64,000 nucleotides of DNA from Candidatus Helarchaeota archaeon (GTDB lineage: Archaea > Asgardarchaeota > Lokiarchaeia > Helarchaeales > RDOG01): the NCBI GenBank assembly GCA_019058315.1, contig JAHPZH010000002.1, positions 682,001 through 746,000 on the forward strand. Direction: 5' to 3'. The notes below the pieces were generated by a model. That model was not told where the DNA came from and searched no databases. It saw nothing but the letters and a program-made list of their open reading frames with translations. Position numbers and translations under genes: made by a program. Numbering within the stretch: position 1 is the stretch's first letter; the number at the start of each line of letters is the position of its first letter. This document shows positions 9,369 to 17,458 of this stretch, piece by piece.

Positions 9369-10820
9369 TTGATAAATCATGATTATAACTCTCTATTCAA
9401 ACCAAAAAATATCGCAATAATGGGAGCTTCTAATAATATTCAAACTTTTGGAACTATGCATCTTCTTAATTTGATATCGGGGGGTTATGAAGGTGATATA
9501 ATTCCAATCCATCCAAAACAAGAAAAAATTGCGGGATTGAAAGTATATAAATCAATAAAAGAAGTTCCCACTCAAGTAGATTTGTGCTTAATGGTTTTGC
9601 CTACAAAAATCGTTGTGGAAAAGATACAAGAATGCGGAGAGGCGGGAGTTGGGTCGATTATTATAGTATCAGCAGGATTTAAAGAAATTGGCAATTATGA
9701 AGAAGAGGAAAAAATTCGTAATATTGCAAAAAAATTTAATATTAATGTTGTTGGAGTTAATTGCATTGGAGAAATCATCCCCGCTTCAAAAATAAACATG
9801 ACACCAATACCAATATATCCAGAACCCGGTCATGTGGCTTTGATTTCACAAAGTGGAACGTATGCCTGTCATACGTTAATAAGCAACCAAGATTTAAAAT
9901 TTTCTAAAATCATTAGTCTTGGAAACGAGACATGTCTTGATATCGTGGACTTTTTAGACTATTGTAGAAGTGATGAAGAAACTAAAGTTATCGGCCTTTA
10001 TATAGAAGGAATTAGAAGAGGAAAGGAATTTTTTGAAGCTGCAAGCAAAACTACTCCTAAAAAACCGGTATTAGCCTTGATTATAGGTTCCACTGAAGCT
10101 GGTTCTCGCTCTGCACTTGCCCATACTGGTGCAATAGCCGGGCAATCAAATATTATAAGTTCAATCTTAAAACAAACAGGTATAATTCAAGTAGAAACAG
10201 GACTTGAACTGCTAAATAGTCTCATGTGTCTTTCAAATCAACCAATTCCCAAAGGTAATAGATTTGGTGTTATCACAGTTGGTGGTGGTCCTGGAACTGT
10301 TTTTGCTGATTTATTAGAAAAAAATAACGTAAAAGTTCCAAAATTATCCGAAGAACTGCAAGAGAAACTCCGAAATACCCTACCTGAAACTGCAGGAGTA
10401 TCCAATCCCATTGACATTACTTTTGATAGAGATTGGGGAAATTTATTCAAAAAAGTTCCCAAACTCCTGTTAAAATCTCCAGAGATTGATGGGATAGTCT
10501 TATATGGTATATTTGGGATGGGTTTTTTTAGCAAAATTATAGAAGGATCTCCTATCGATTTATCTTTCATGAAATATAATGAAGAAATGGCAGATATGTT
10601 TAAATCAGTTGTCTCAAAAGAATTAAAGGGTTTGATTAATCTTGGTAAAAAATATAACAAACCAATAATAGGATCATCAGTTTTTAGAAGAAATGATGAC
10701 TTCATCATTAAATTTTGCCAAGATAATGGGTTACCAGTTTTTGTATTGGAAGATTCGATAAAACCAGTTATAAATATGGTTAAATATGCAGAATGGAAGA
10801 AAAAATTAGCGAAAAATTAG
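9369..10820 (+). CDS. Acyl-CoA synthetase (NDP-forming) alpha-subunit-like protein
   Basis: 483 aa. The N-terminal CoA-binding Rossmann domain begins FKPKNIAIMGASNN (residues 10-23). A succinyl-CoA-ligase-like domain follows, with HVALISQSGTYA (about 155-166) and the phospho-histidine region GSRSALAHTGAIAG, which places the likely catalytic histidine at residue 252. The C-terminal third has the GGGPGTVFADLLE segment of the third domain. In the known family the alpha subunit works with an ATP-grasp beta subunit to convert acyl-CoA, ADP and phosphate to acid, CoA and ATP. No beta gene is present here, so the partner must be elsewhere. The start is TTG at 9369; no in-frame ATG precedes the CoA-binding motif. 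Confidence 0.85.
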   Translation: MINHDYNSLFKPKNIAIMGASNNIQTFGTMHLLNLISGGYEGDIIPIHPKQEKIAGLKVYKSIKEVPTQVDLCLMVLPTKIVVEKIQECGEAGVGSIIIVSAGFKEIGNYEEEEKIRNIAKKFNINVVGVNCIGEIIPASKINMTPIPIYPEPGHVALISQSGTYACHTLISNQDLKFSKIISLGNETCLDIVDFLDYCRSDEETKVIGLYIEGIRRGKEFFEAASKTTPKKPVLALIIGSTEAGSRSALAHTGAIAGQSNIISSILKQTGIIQVETGLELLNSLMCLSNQPIPKGNRFGVITVGGGPGTVFADLLEKNNVKVPKLSEELQEKLRNTLPETAGVSNPIDITFDRDWGNLFKKVPKLLLKSPEIDGIVLYGIFGMGFFSKIIEGSPIDLSFMKYNEEMADMFKSVVSKELKGLINLGKKYNKPIIGSSVFRRNDDFIIKFCQDNGLPVFVLEDSIKPVINMVKYAEWKKKLAKN

Positions 10821-10858
10821 TGAAATATACACACCAAAAATGAGGTGGGGTAATTTAC

Positions 10859-11368
10859 TTACCATTTATTTATATTGGATTTATCTAATACACCATAATT
10901 GAAAATTATATCTGTTAGGATAAGTTTAATTGTTCCTTTATATTCGTTTTGCTCAAAATTATCAAATTCTGTGATTTTTTTCTCCCATTTTTCACCGCTT
11001 TGTAGAGTTAAATGTTCATTTCGGTATTCTATTTCAATTCCACCATTTTCATAAATATTTAAAACTGTTAATTGAGGAGTATCATAACCTTGACTCGTAA
11101 ATGGTAATTTATAAATACCAAACAATCTTGTTGAAATTCCCGCACCAACATCACCAGAGAAACTTCTACCATCACCATAAATTGCTATCAAGTTCTTATT
11201 AATTTTAAAATCCATTTGTCCCTGAAGAATTCTTGAATCTTTATCTAACTTATAAGTTGGAAAATCAATTAGAGCACATGGATAATTTCCATCTATTATT
11301 TCTCCAGTGGTTAGAATATGGTGATCGATAAAAGTAATAGATTGAGGATTTATTTTCAATTTATTCAC
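10859..11368 (-). CDS. Hypothetical protein, 169 aa, in operon with a SUMF1-like gene
   Basis: A soluble, beta-rich protein without signal peptide or membrane helix and without a family I recognise. The GTG start at 11366-11368 lies only 3 nt after the stop of the upstream SUMF1-like gene (TAA AAT GTG), so the two genes are almost certainly cotranscribed and translationally coupled. Alternating polar and hydrophobic stretches (LTVLNIYENGGIEIEYRNEH, YKGTIKLILTDIIF) suggest a compact beta-sandwich. It might be a substrate or accessory protein of the neighbouring enzyme-like protein, but nothing in the sequence shows which. It has no cysteine, so it cannot itself be a cysteine-type formylglycine substrate. 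Confidence 0.7.
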   Translation of the reverse strand: MNKLKINPQSITFIDHHILTTGEIIDGNYPCALIDFPTYKLDKDSRILQGQMDFKINKNLIAIYGDGRSFSGDVGAGISTRLFGIYKLPFTSQGYDTPQLTVLNIYENGGIEIEYRNEHLTLQSGEKWEKKITEFDNFEQNEYKGTIKLILTDIIFNYGVLDKSNINKW

Positions 11369-11371
11369 ATT

Positions 11372-12358
11372 TTATGATGTATAAATAATATCTTTAAGAT
11401 TTTTAACCAAGCGAATATTACATCCATATTCACATTCTACATCAGTAGCACGATTTGCAGATATCATTAAGAGCCATTCACCACAATCTTGCCAAGGATA
11501 AATATTTGCGGCTCCACCTCTAACGATTCGGTTTTCACTATCACCCGACCAACTTGATCCATCACTAGGAGCGTTTTCGTAATTAGGGTGCCAATTATCA
11601 GTACAAACTTCCGCAAATGCTCCCATGTCTACAAGACCAAATCCATTGCTATATTTGTCATTTTCTTCATCGTCATCATATGTTCCAATCCATTCGCTCC
11701 CATCAGGTATTGTATTCCCCCAGTAGAATATCGATTTTGTTCCTGCTCTATATGAATATTCCCATTGAGCTTCGGATGGCAAATCACATCCAGTTTTTTT
11801 AAGTAACTCATCAATTTCGTCCAAGAATAACGCAGCTTGATCTGTTTCCAGTCTATTGCCTTCTTCATCTATCTTGATTAACTTTCTTACCTCATCAAGC
11901 AATATCGGAAATTTAGAAATCAAAAATGGTTCCAATTTGACTTCGTGGACGGGTCGCATCGACTCCACATTATCCAAGTACTCTTCAATGAATTCTTCCT
12001 CAATATTTGGTTCAATGGTTCCTGATTCAATTTCCTCACCATCTTCATCCGTCAATGTGAAACTAGCGCCGCCTAAACCACTATCTTTAGGTTCGATTTG
12101 GCGTAACGCCTGCTCTTCACTTTCTGAAAAACCCATTTGAAATTTCCCACCCGGAATCAAATTAAATAAAAATCCAGTTGCTTTCTGTTTAAATGTGGCA
12201 ATGCGTATGGCGTTACTCTTCTTCCCAAATGATTTTACATAAGATAATTCAAATTCTTTTTCAAGTTTAGAGAGCAGTTGATTAATAATTTCATCTTGTT
12301 GTTTTTCATTAGCTGCCTTCCATTCATTTAAATCCATTAAAATGTCGAATTTTACCAT
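11372..12358 (-). CDS. Formylglycine-generating-enzyme-like (SUMF1/FGE-sulfatase domain) protein
   Basis: 328 aa. The first 70 residues or so are helical and charged. The FGE-sulfatase fold then follows with diagnostic elements: FNLIPGGKFQMGFSESEE, RPVHEVKLEPFLISKFPI, LPSEAQWEYSYRAGT, YWGNTIPDGSEW, GLVDMGAFAEVCTDNW and a C-terminal RIVRGG...GCNIRLVKN. In aerobes this family oxidises a sulfatase cysteine to formylglycine; many prokaryotic members instead act as binding or effector domains. I could not match the two catalytic cysteines of true FGE with confidence (C-terminal cysteines occur in VECEYGCN), and no sulfatase gene is nearby. It is followed 3 nt later by the 169-residue gene. Confidence 0.8.
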   Translation of the reverse strand: MVKFDILMDLNEWKAANEKQQDEIINQLLSKLEKEFELSYVKSFGKKSNAIRIATFKQKATGFLFNLIPGGKFQMGFSESEEQALRQIEPKDSGLGGASFTLTDEDGEEIESGTIEPNIEEEFIEEYLDNVESMRPVHEVKLEPFLISKFPILLDEVRKLIKIDEEGNRLETDQAALFLDEIDELLKKTGCDLPSEAQWEYSYRAGTKSIFYWGNTIPDGSEWIGTYDDDEENDKYSNGFGLVDMGAFAEVCTDNWHPNYENAPSDGSSWSGDSENRIVRGGAANIYPWQDCGEWLLMISANRATDVECEYGCNIRLVKNLKDIIYTS

Positions 12359-12460
12359 TTTAAATCACTTTAATTCTATTTATGATATGGATACATTTTT
12401 CAATTCCCTTTAAATACTTCTTTCAAATATTAAAAAAAATTTGATTCCTATCTAAGATTT

Positions 12461-12505
12461 CAAGAAATTTAAGCGAAGTTACCAAAATGTGTTATTTCTT
12501 ATTGA
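12461..12505 (+). repeat. 45-bp fossil of an LRR-gene 3' end (direct repeat of 15245-15289)
   Basis: The 45 bp here match the last 45 bp, stop codon included, of the LRR gene at 14465-15289 with two mismatches (hand count). It reads CAAGAAATTTAAGCGAAG onward and ends TTATTTCTTATTGA. It is not attached to any open LRR frame, so it is best read as the remnant of a lost LRR copy. The two copies flank the HerA-type ATPase gene in the same orientation. Confidence 0.8.
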
Positions 12506-12538
12506 GTTTTTCTTGATTGAACTATTTCTGGTCTAATT

Positions 12539-14338
12539 CTAGAATTTATATTTTTTGATTTTATTTTGAAGAAAAAGAGTTGTTGCTTTTAATGGATTTA
12601 CATGCAGGAAACGGGGTGGATAAATGCGAATTTCACAAGAATTTCTGGTGGGTAAATTTCCAGGACAATAAACTATTGCGTTTCCTACCTTCAATGTAAA
12701 AAGATCTTTTTTTAGCGTTGTAGGTATACTGACCGTGTCAATATCTGCTTTAGACCCTCGAAATAAAACTAACGAGTTTGATTGTTCGACCACGTTGGGA
12801 TTTAATTTTCTGAGACTTTGAGATGCAGATATCAATGAAACCATGTATTTGCGTCCTTCTGTTGCTAAAATTGTAAATTCTTCATTAATATATTTTCCAA
12901 AAATGTTCAAATACCCGCTTGCCCCATATTTATATGGAATTAATTCATGAGCTTCATCTATGATTACTACACTCTGCTTTTTTAAAAAATCTTCAAGCTT
13001 ATCCTTATTTGCAGCTTGTGTCTTATAATGTATGATTTTTGAGATTAAGGAGAACAATAAAATTGTTCGCAATTGTTCATATCCCCGTATTCGAGGCAAG
13101 TAGAAAAACACAATCTTTTTGTTTAAAATCTCTCTAATATTTGGTTCGCTCACCATGTCGAATATTTGAGCTGCTTGAAAATTTGATAATTCTCTAATTA
13201 GATTTTGTGCCGTGGGCTTGCTTGATTTTATTTCGTATGAACTATTTGAATTGAAAGTCCAAATAACTTGATTCTTATCCTCTTCATTACTTTCCTTGAT
13301 CCACTTGTAAAAATTTTCGAAGTTGAATTCGCTATTTATTTCCATATAGACTTTAAAAAGATTCTTAAGAACGTCTTGAGCTTTATTCGTGAGATTTGGT
13401 AAATAAATGCAGAGCTCTTCGCCTGTTTTGATATTTTTCGAATCTTTACCATAATCTTCCCACGGAAAAATCTTTAAAAAACCTTCAACATTAATAAAAA
13501 AGGGCTTGTAAAAACTCATGTCCCGAATCATGAGAATATCATCTAAACCCTCAAATTTTAAATTTAAATCTTGTAAAAGGAGTTTTGTGCTGGGATCGCT
13601 GTATTCTTCCGGCATCGCTTTCATTATTTGACAGAGATCACCTTGAGTATCGATTACTATTAGATTAGTATCCTCCTTTATGAGTTCTAGAATAATATTT
13701 TTTAATAAAATGCTCTTTCCTTGCCCTGTCATACCCCCAATAGCAAGGTGTTTTGAGATAAAAGATCTATTGAGTATATATTTAACTGGAATATCTTGGA
13801 TTCTCATAATGTCGTCTTTATCACATATTATTCCAAGTGAAATACCCTCAGATGGTGTGGGTAGCCCATTAATTTCAAGAATTTCTTCTGTTAATGCTTG
13901 AAATACTGGTGATCCAGGTGTCGGAAGGATTTTAATACGACGGAAATCTCGGAGCGAAACCCCATGCGAGTTCAGAAGGCGTACTTTGAGTAGTGCAGTC
14001 CCTTCCTTATAATCCGATTTGGTCATGATATAATCCTCTACTATACCAGAAAGAATCTCATTCCCTCCTTCTTCGTATACCAAGATATACTGTTCTAATT
14101 GTGGAAGATAATCTTCATTTTCTCTAGAAATAGCCACGTAAATGTTCTCAAAACCCTTAATTGGTGCTGTAACTGCACCCACTGGAGTCCGACCCTCAAA
14201 ACGCTCCGATTTCGTGGTAAATTTCTTCTTATCCACCCACATCTTTAACTTTTTCAATGCAATGTTCATATAATCTATGATCTCAGCATTATCATGATCT
14301 TCCAAATCAAAAACCTCTTTTTTAAATAGAAAATCCAC
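12539..14338 (-). CDS. HerA/DUF87-type hexameric ATPase
   Basis: 599 aa. An N-terminal beta-rich region (about 1-190) with HerA-barrel-like character precedes the ATPase core. Walker A is GGMTGQGKS (201-209) and Walker B is VVIIDEAHE (457-465, acidic pair D461-E462). A downstream segment, VSLISASQSLRKLNPNVVEQ, matches the sensor/arginine region of the HerA-FtsK class. Archaeal HerA acts with the nuclease NurA and Mre11-Rad50 in DNA end resection, but none of those genes is adjacent, so this could be a stand-alone DNA or protein translocase. The start is GTG at 14336-14338; the nearby ATG is out of frame. It is flanked by two copies of an LRR 3' end. Confidence 0.85.
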   Translation of the reverse strand: MDFLFKKEVFDLEDHDNAEIIDYMNIALKKLKMWVDKKKFTTKSERFEGRTPVGAVTAPIKGFENIYVAISRENEDYLPQLEQYILVYEEGGNEILSGIVEDYIMTKSDYKEGTALLKVRLLNSHGVSLRDFRRIKILPTPGSPVFQALTEEILEINGLPTPSEGISLGIICDKDDIMRIQDIPVKYILNRSFISKHLAIGGMTGQGKSILLKNIILELIKEDTNLIVIDTQGDLCQIMKAMPEEYSDPSTKLLLQDLNLKFEGLDDILMIRDMSFYKPFFINVEGFLKIFPWEDYGKDSKNIKTGEELCIYLPNLTNKAQDVLKNLFKVYMEINSEFNFENFYKWIKESNEEDKNQVIWTFNSNSSYEIKSSKPTAQNLIRELSNFQAAQIFDMVSEPNIREILNKKIVFFYLPRIRGYEQLRTILLFSLISKIIHYKTQAANKDKLEDFLKKQSVVIIDEAHELIPYKYGASGYLNIFGKYINEEFTILATEGRKYMVSLISASQSLRKLNPNVVEQSNSLVLFRGSKADIDTVSIPTTLKKDLFTLKVGNAIVYCPGNLPTRNSCEIRIYPPRFLHVNPLKATTLFLQNKIKKYKF

Positions 14339-14464
14339 ATATTTTGATGTTATTATTCTGGCAAATCTTGAAATTTTCTCAATTAATAAAATTGATTTAG
14401 ATAAAAAAATTAAAAGTATTAATTCTTATTTCGTATTAATTAAAAAACTACTAATGGTTGTTTT

Positions 14465-15289
14465 ATGCCTACAAAAAATATTGATATTTCTTATGAAAAT
14501 AAAGAGGACCAAATAATTTTGGGAAGTCTCCACACAATTTCTACGTTTTTATGTGCAAAGGGAAGTTTTAACCATAAACCTGCTCTTAAAAAAGTAGATC
14601 CCTCCATAGATTTTGATAAATTTGAAGTTTTAATTAAAAAAATCGAAAGAAGTATGATTGGATTTCGTAGAGGAATATTACCTATAGAGTTGAATTATAA
14701 GGATGAGAAGCAAAGAGAAACATTAAAACCTGTAATTAAAGAGATAGCAAAATTTATGGATAAAATTGTAAAATCTGGTCAGAAGGCATTTTTCAAAGAA
14801 GTTGATCGGATTTATGAACATATTATATGCTCTGTTCCCAATGCTATAGAGTATCTAGCGTTGGACCAAGAATTAGATAATCCAGAGGAAGTATATATTG
14901 TAAATATGGGTGATTTAGGTGTTTCTGGTCAATATGATTACCTTTATTCATTGTTAAGTCATTTACCACAATTTCCAAATTTACAAGCTATATTTCTCTA
15001 TGGTTGCTATTTGCGAAATTATGATATCCAAAATATCGAATTCAGCAAATTTCAGGACTTGCGATTATTAGATTTTTCTCAATGTTCTCTTGACTATATT
15101 CCAAAATCAATTTTAAAATGTAAGAAATTAGAAGATCTTAGTTTCTATGAAAACAAATTAAATACCCTTCCCGACGAATTAGGTGAATTAAAAACTTTAA
15201 AAAAATTAAATATTAAGATAAACTCGATTCCTAATCAAAAAATTCAAGAAATTCAAGCGAAGTTACCAAAATGTATTATTTCTTATTGA
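14465..15289 (+). CDS. LRR-containing protein, 274 aa
   Basis: The N-terminal half (1-150) is helical and unrecognised. The C-terminal half holds four or five LRR units: LQAIFLYGCYLRNYDIQNIEF, LRLLDFSQCSLDYIPKSILK, LEDLSFYENKLNTLPDELGE and LKKLNIKINSIPNQKIQEI, of the 23-residue 'LPxxLGxL' type rather than the SDS22 type. There is no signal peptide or membrane segment. Its final 45 bp recur at 12461-12505 on the far side of the HerA gene, so this locus once held, or donated, another copy. A protein-protein interaction role is inferred from the repeat type only. Confidence 0.8.
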   Translation: MPTKNIDISYENKEDQIILGSLHTISTFLCAKGSFNHKPALKKVDPSIDFDKFEVLIKKIERSMIGFRRGILPIELNYKDEKQRETLKPVIKEIAKFMDKIVKSGQKAFFKEVDRIYEHIICSVPNAIEYLALDQELDNPEEVYIVNMGDLGVSGQYDYLYSLLSHLPQFPNLQAIFLYGCYLRNYDIQNIEFSKFQDLRLLDFSQCSLDYIPKSILKCKKLEDLSFYENKLNTLPDELGELKTLKKLNIKINSIPNQKIQEIQAKLPKCIISY

Positions 15290-15386
15290 TTTTTATTAAT
15301 ATAACTAATTTTTGAATAAATCAATTTTTTGAAAAAAAATTAAAATTAAATTATAAGTAAAAAATACTTTTTGATGCCAATAACTT

Positions 15387-16112
15387 TCAAGTTCTAAGCA
15401 TCCTGCCACAATATTCACATTGACATGGTGGTTTTTTTGGTAATGGTGCTTTACAAGCAGGACAGATCGAAATTTTAGGTCTTGATTTATATTTTTTCTT
15501 CCTTTTAAATTGATAACTTCTATAATTAGTATATACTGGTGAATGTGATTTAAAAGTTTGTTTTACTTTAAAAGTAATTATTAAGATGGCAAAGATTAAA
15601 ACGATACCAACAATAATTCCAATTAAAATAAACCTATTTTGTTTACGAGTAATAGAATCATCAAACAATTCTGGAAATAAAATAAACGGTAGTAATAAAT
15701 TGAACAATCTGGGGCTATTTACATGTCCCGAAATCGCTCTCCCTATGGTAGAAGTTGTCCCAAACTCAACAGGTTTGTCATTAACAAGAGCCCACACATC
15801 CAAATAACCAGCAGCTGTCATTGTAAAAGATAAATCACATGTTAATGCATCACCTTTAAAGTTTCGACTCCCAGTTCCGCTTCCAGAAAATCCTTCTATA
15901 GTGCAACTTCCACTCCAAGCAGTATTTGAATTGATAAAAACTATATAATCTGATTTTGCAAGATCTACACAAAATTGCATTGCCAAAAGTTTTAAAATAT
16001 CACTATCTTTTATCTCTGGATAATTTTGAACTGATATACTAATAATACTTACTGTTGAAACACTAATTATTGCTATTATCCCCAACGTTATATATTTCGA
16101 CCTTTTATTCAT
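15387..16112 (-). CDS. Membrane protein with extracytoplasmic domain and C-terminal zinc ribbon
   Basis: About 241 aa. The ATG at 16110-16112 is preferred over an upstream TTG because GAGG lies 7 nt before it. Residues about 7-30 form a hydrophobic signal or anchor (YITLGIIAIISVSTVSIISI). An outside region of about 115 residues with C-x-C-type cysteines (SGSCTIEG, LTCDL) follows, then a strong transmembrane helix (RFILIGIIVGIVLIFAILII) and a basic cytoplasmic tail ending in a zinc ribbon, CPACKAPLPKKPPCQCEYC. The ribbon suggests binding of a cytoplasmic protein or nucleic acid. The family is not recognised. Confidence 0.75.
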   Translation of the reverse strand: MNKRSKYITLGIIAIISVSTVSIISISVQNYPEIKDSDILKLLAMQFCVDLAKSDYIVFINSNTAWSGSCTIEGFSGSGTGSRNFKGDALTCDLSFTMTAAGYLDVWALVNDKPVEFGTTSTIGRAISGHVNSPRLFNLLLPFILFPELFDDSITRKQNRFILIGIIVGIVLIFAILIITFKVKQTFKSHSPVYTNYRSYQFKRKKKYKSRPKISICPACKAPLPKKPPCQCEYCGRMLRT

Positions 16113-16628
16113 TAACAACCCTCATTCAAATGTAAAATTTTTATTTAATTTAAAAATTTTGATTTTGGCAAGAATTAAATGAAATTTTTTTGAAATTTCA
16201 GTTAAATTAGATGAAGAGAGATACCATTATTCTTAATTTGAAATATATCAGTGGAAATAAAGATTTATAATAAAAATAAAATAGGTTAGATTAATTCAGC
16301 TCAATCTAACACAAAACCAAATAAATTGAATCAAATTCCAATAAAATTTCAGATTTCTTCGATTTTAAAATATACAAATTTAGCGTGATGAATTTGATCC
16401 CGTTGGGCTCGCCCATAGTCCTGAAATGGAAAAGCGAACAAGTGAGCCTTAATCATGATCATTAAGCTTTTTATCAATTAATTTTTAATCTTTAAAGCAT
16501 CCCAACAGCCTCAGTGTACCGGACTCGAACCGGTTGACCTAACAAGGGTTCCGGGTGTGCCTTTCAATTCCAAGATCCACGGTTTAATCTTCATTACTCA
16601 TAATAACTTGCTTATAAGCCAAATCTGC
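16113..16628. other. 516-bp intergenic region with GC-rich islands
   Basis: No protein gene is visible. A hairpin GTTAGATT/AATCTAAC lies at 16285-16310. Two GC-rich blocks (about 16395-16450 and 16500-16575) stand out against the AT-rich surroundings and are described separately as a possible structured RNA. Confidence 0.6.
16381..16600. ncRNA. Candidate structured RNA with a tRNA T-arm-like hairpin
   Basis: In the minus-strand sense the segment contains a 5-bp stem and 7-nt loop ACCGG-TTCGAGT-CCGGT, which looks exactly like a tRNA T arm, preceded by GGTCA (variable-loop-like). No matching D arm or acceptor partner is found nearby, so it is not a complete tRNA. Other pairings are GGCTCGC with GTGAGCC (plus sense, one G-U), CCAT with ATGG, and a long-range CTGTTGGG with CCCAACGG (minus sense, one G-U). 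The wobble evidence conflicts about the strand. It could be a split or degenerate tRNA, or another structured RNA. Confidence 0.35.
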
Positions 16629-17129
16629 TTATTTTTCCAATAATTCAGTTTCCCAATTTCTAGATTGAAGAATTTTATCGAGGTCTGCTTTCTTTTTTTC
16701 CATTTGGGCAATTAATTTAGCAATTTCATCTTGTTTTATTTGTGGGATGTATTCTACAGCTTGACCACCAAGATATACAGGACCTTTAGGTTTTAATGTT
16801 TCATATTGTGATAATTCCGACCGTAAATCTCCGATCATCAATATTAATTCCATTAATGAAATTTCCTTACCATCAACTTGAAGCTTAATGTTTGTATTCG
16901 TTCTATTTATCCTCACTTTAATGTCTCTTATTTCATCAATGAGATCATTAATCTCCTTGTTTACTTTATCAAATACGACATCAATGGTTTTATTCTCTAA
17001 TACATTAAATGTATCATATCTTAATCTATTTAATCGATTGAGTTTGCTTTGCATGATTTTTAACTCTTGTAGTGCTGCACCTAGCAACATTTGATCCAAC
17101 TCCTTAAATCTTTCAATTTCGTAATTCAT
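16629..17129 (-). CDS. Coiled-coil hypothetical protein, 166 aa
   Basis: Almost entirely helical with long heptad-like stretches (residues 1-75: ELDQMLLGAALQELKIMQSK, NKEINDLIDEIRDIKVRINR; and 135-166: KQDEIAKLIAQMEKKKADLD). A short non-helical insert, KGPVYLGGQAVEYIPQ, separates the two parts, like a hairpin tip. There is no membrane segment or known domain. It stands alone on the minus strand between the possible structured RNA and the AOR promoter region. Its function is unknown; a prefoldin-like or adaptor helical hairpin is possible but unsupported. Confidence 0.65.
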   Translation of the reverse strand: MNYEIERFKELDQMLLGAALQELKIMQSKLNRLNRLRYDTFNVLENKTIDVVFDKVNKEINDLIDEIRDIKVRINRTNTNIKLQVDGKEISLMELILMIGDLRSELSQYETLKPKGPVYLGGQAVEYIPQIKQDEIAKLIAQMEKKKADLDKILQSRNWETELLEK

Positions 17130-17442
17130 AAATTTAGTATATTGATAATCAAGGGTTATTTATAAATCTGTAGATTTTAATAGAAAGCTAATTTATTTGA
17201 ATCAAATGATATCATTAATTTGGTTCGTTAAATGAAAAATTGAACAATATATCGTCAATATCGGACATTTTAGTCTTCATCAATAATTAAAAATTATATT
17301 TTATCAGTATAAAATGTTTAAAAAGAATTTTCTTTTGAATTAAAAAATTATAAAGAATAAAAGAATTATAATATATAATATATTAATTGATTTTTTTTTA
17401 ATTATTAATTTTAAAATTTTTAATAATATTACAAATAATGTA
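17130..17442. other. AT-rich intergenic region upstream of AOR
   Basis: About 313 bp between divergent genes. It is extremely AT-rich, with runs such as AATTATAATATATAATATAT near 17366-17385 that could serve as TATA elements for AOR. I see no open frame or clear inverted repeat. Confidence 0.4.
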
Positions 17443-17458
17443 GGAGGTAAAAACAATT
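17443..17458 (+). promoter_or_regulatory. Shine-Dalgarno placed before an ATT start codon
   Basis: GGAGGT (17443-17448) is followed by exactly 7 nt (AAAAACA) and then ATT at 17456-17458. The next in-frame ATG is at 17480, 31 nt downstream of the Shine-Dalgarno, which is too far. This spacing and the protein homology both argue that translation starts at the ATT. Confidence 0.6.

Noticed and set aside
16501..16575. Complete tRNA gene on the minus strand
   Set aside because: Only the T-arm-like hairpin fits. The anticodon arm pairs over just 3 bp (ACC/GGT around CTTGTTA), and no D arm or 5' acceptor strand matching ACACTGA is present.
16381..16600. SRP RNA or RNase P RNA
   Set aside because: The conserved SRP helix 8 GGAA/GCAG loops and the RNase P CR I/CR V motifs are absent on both strands.
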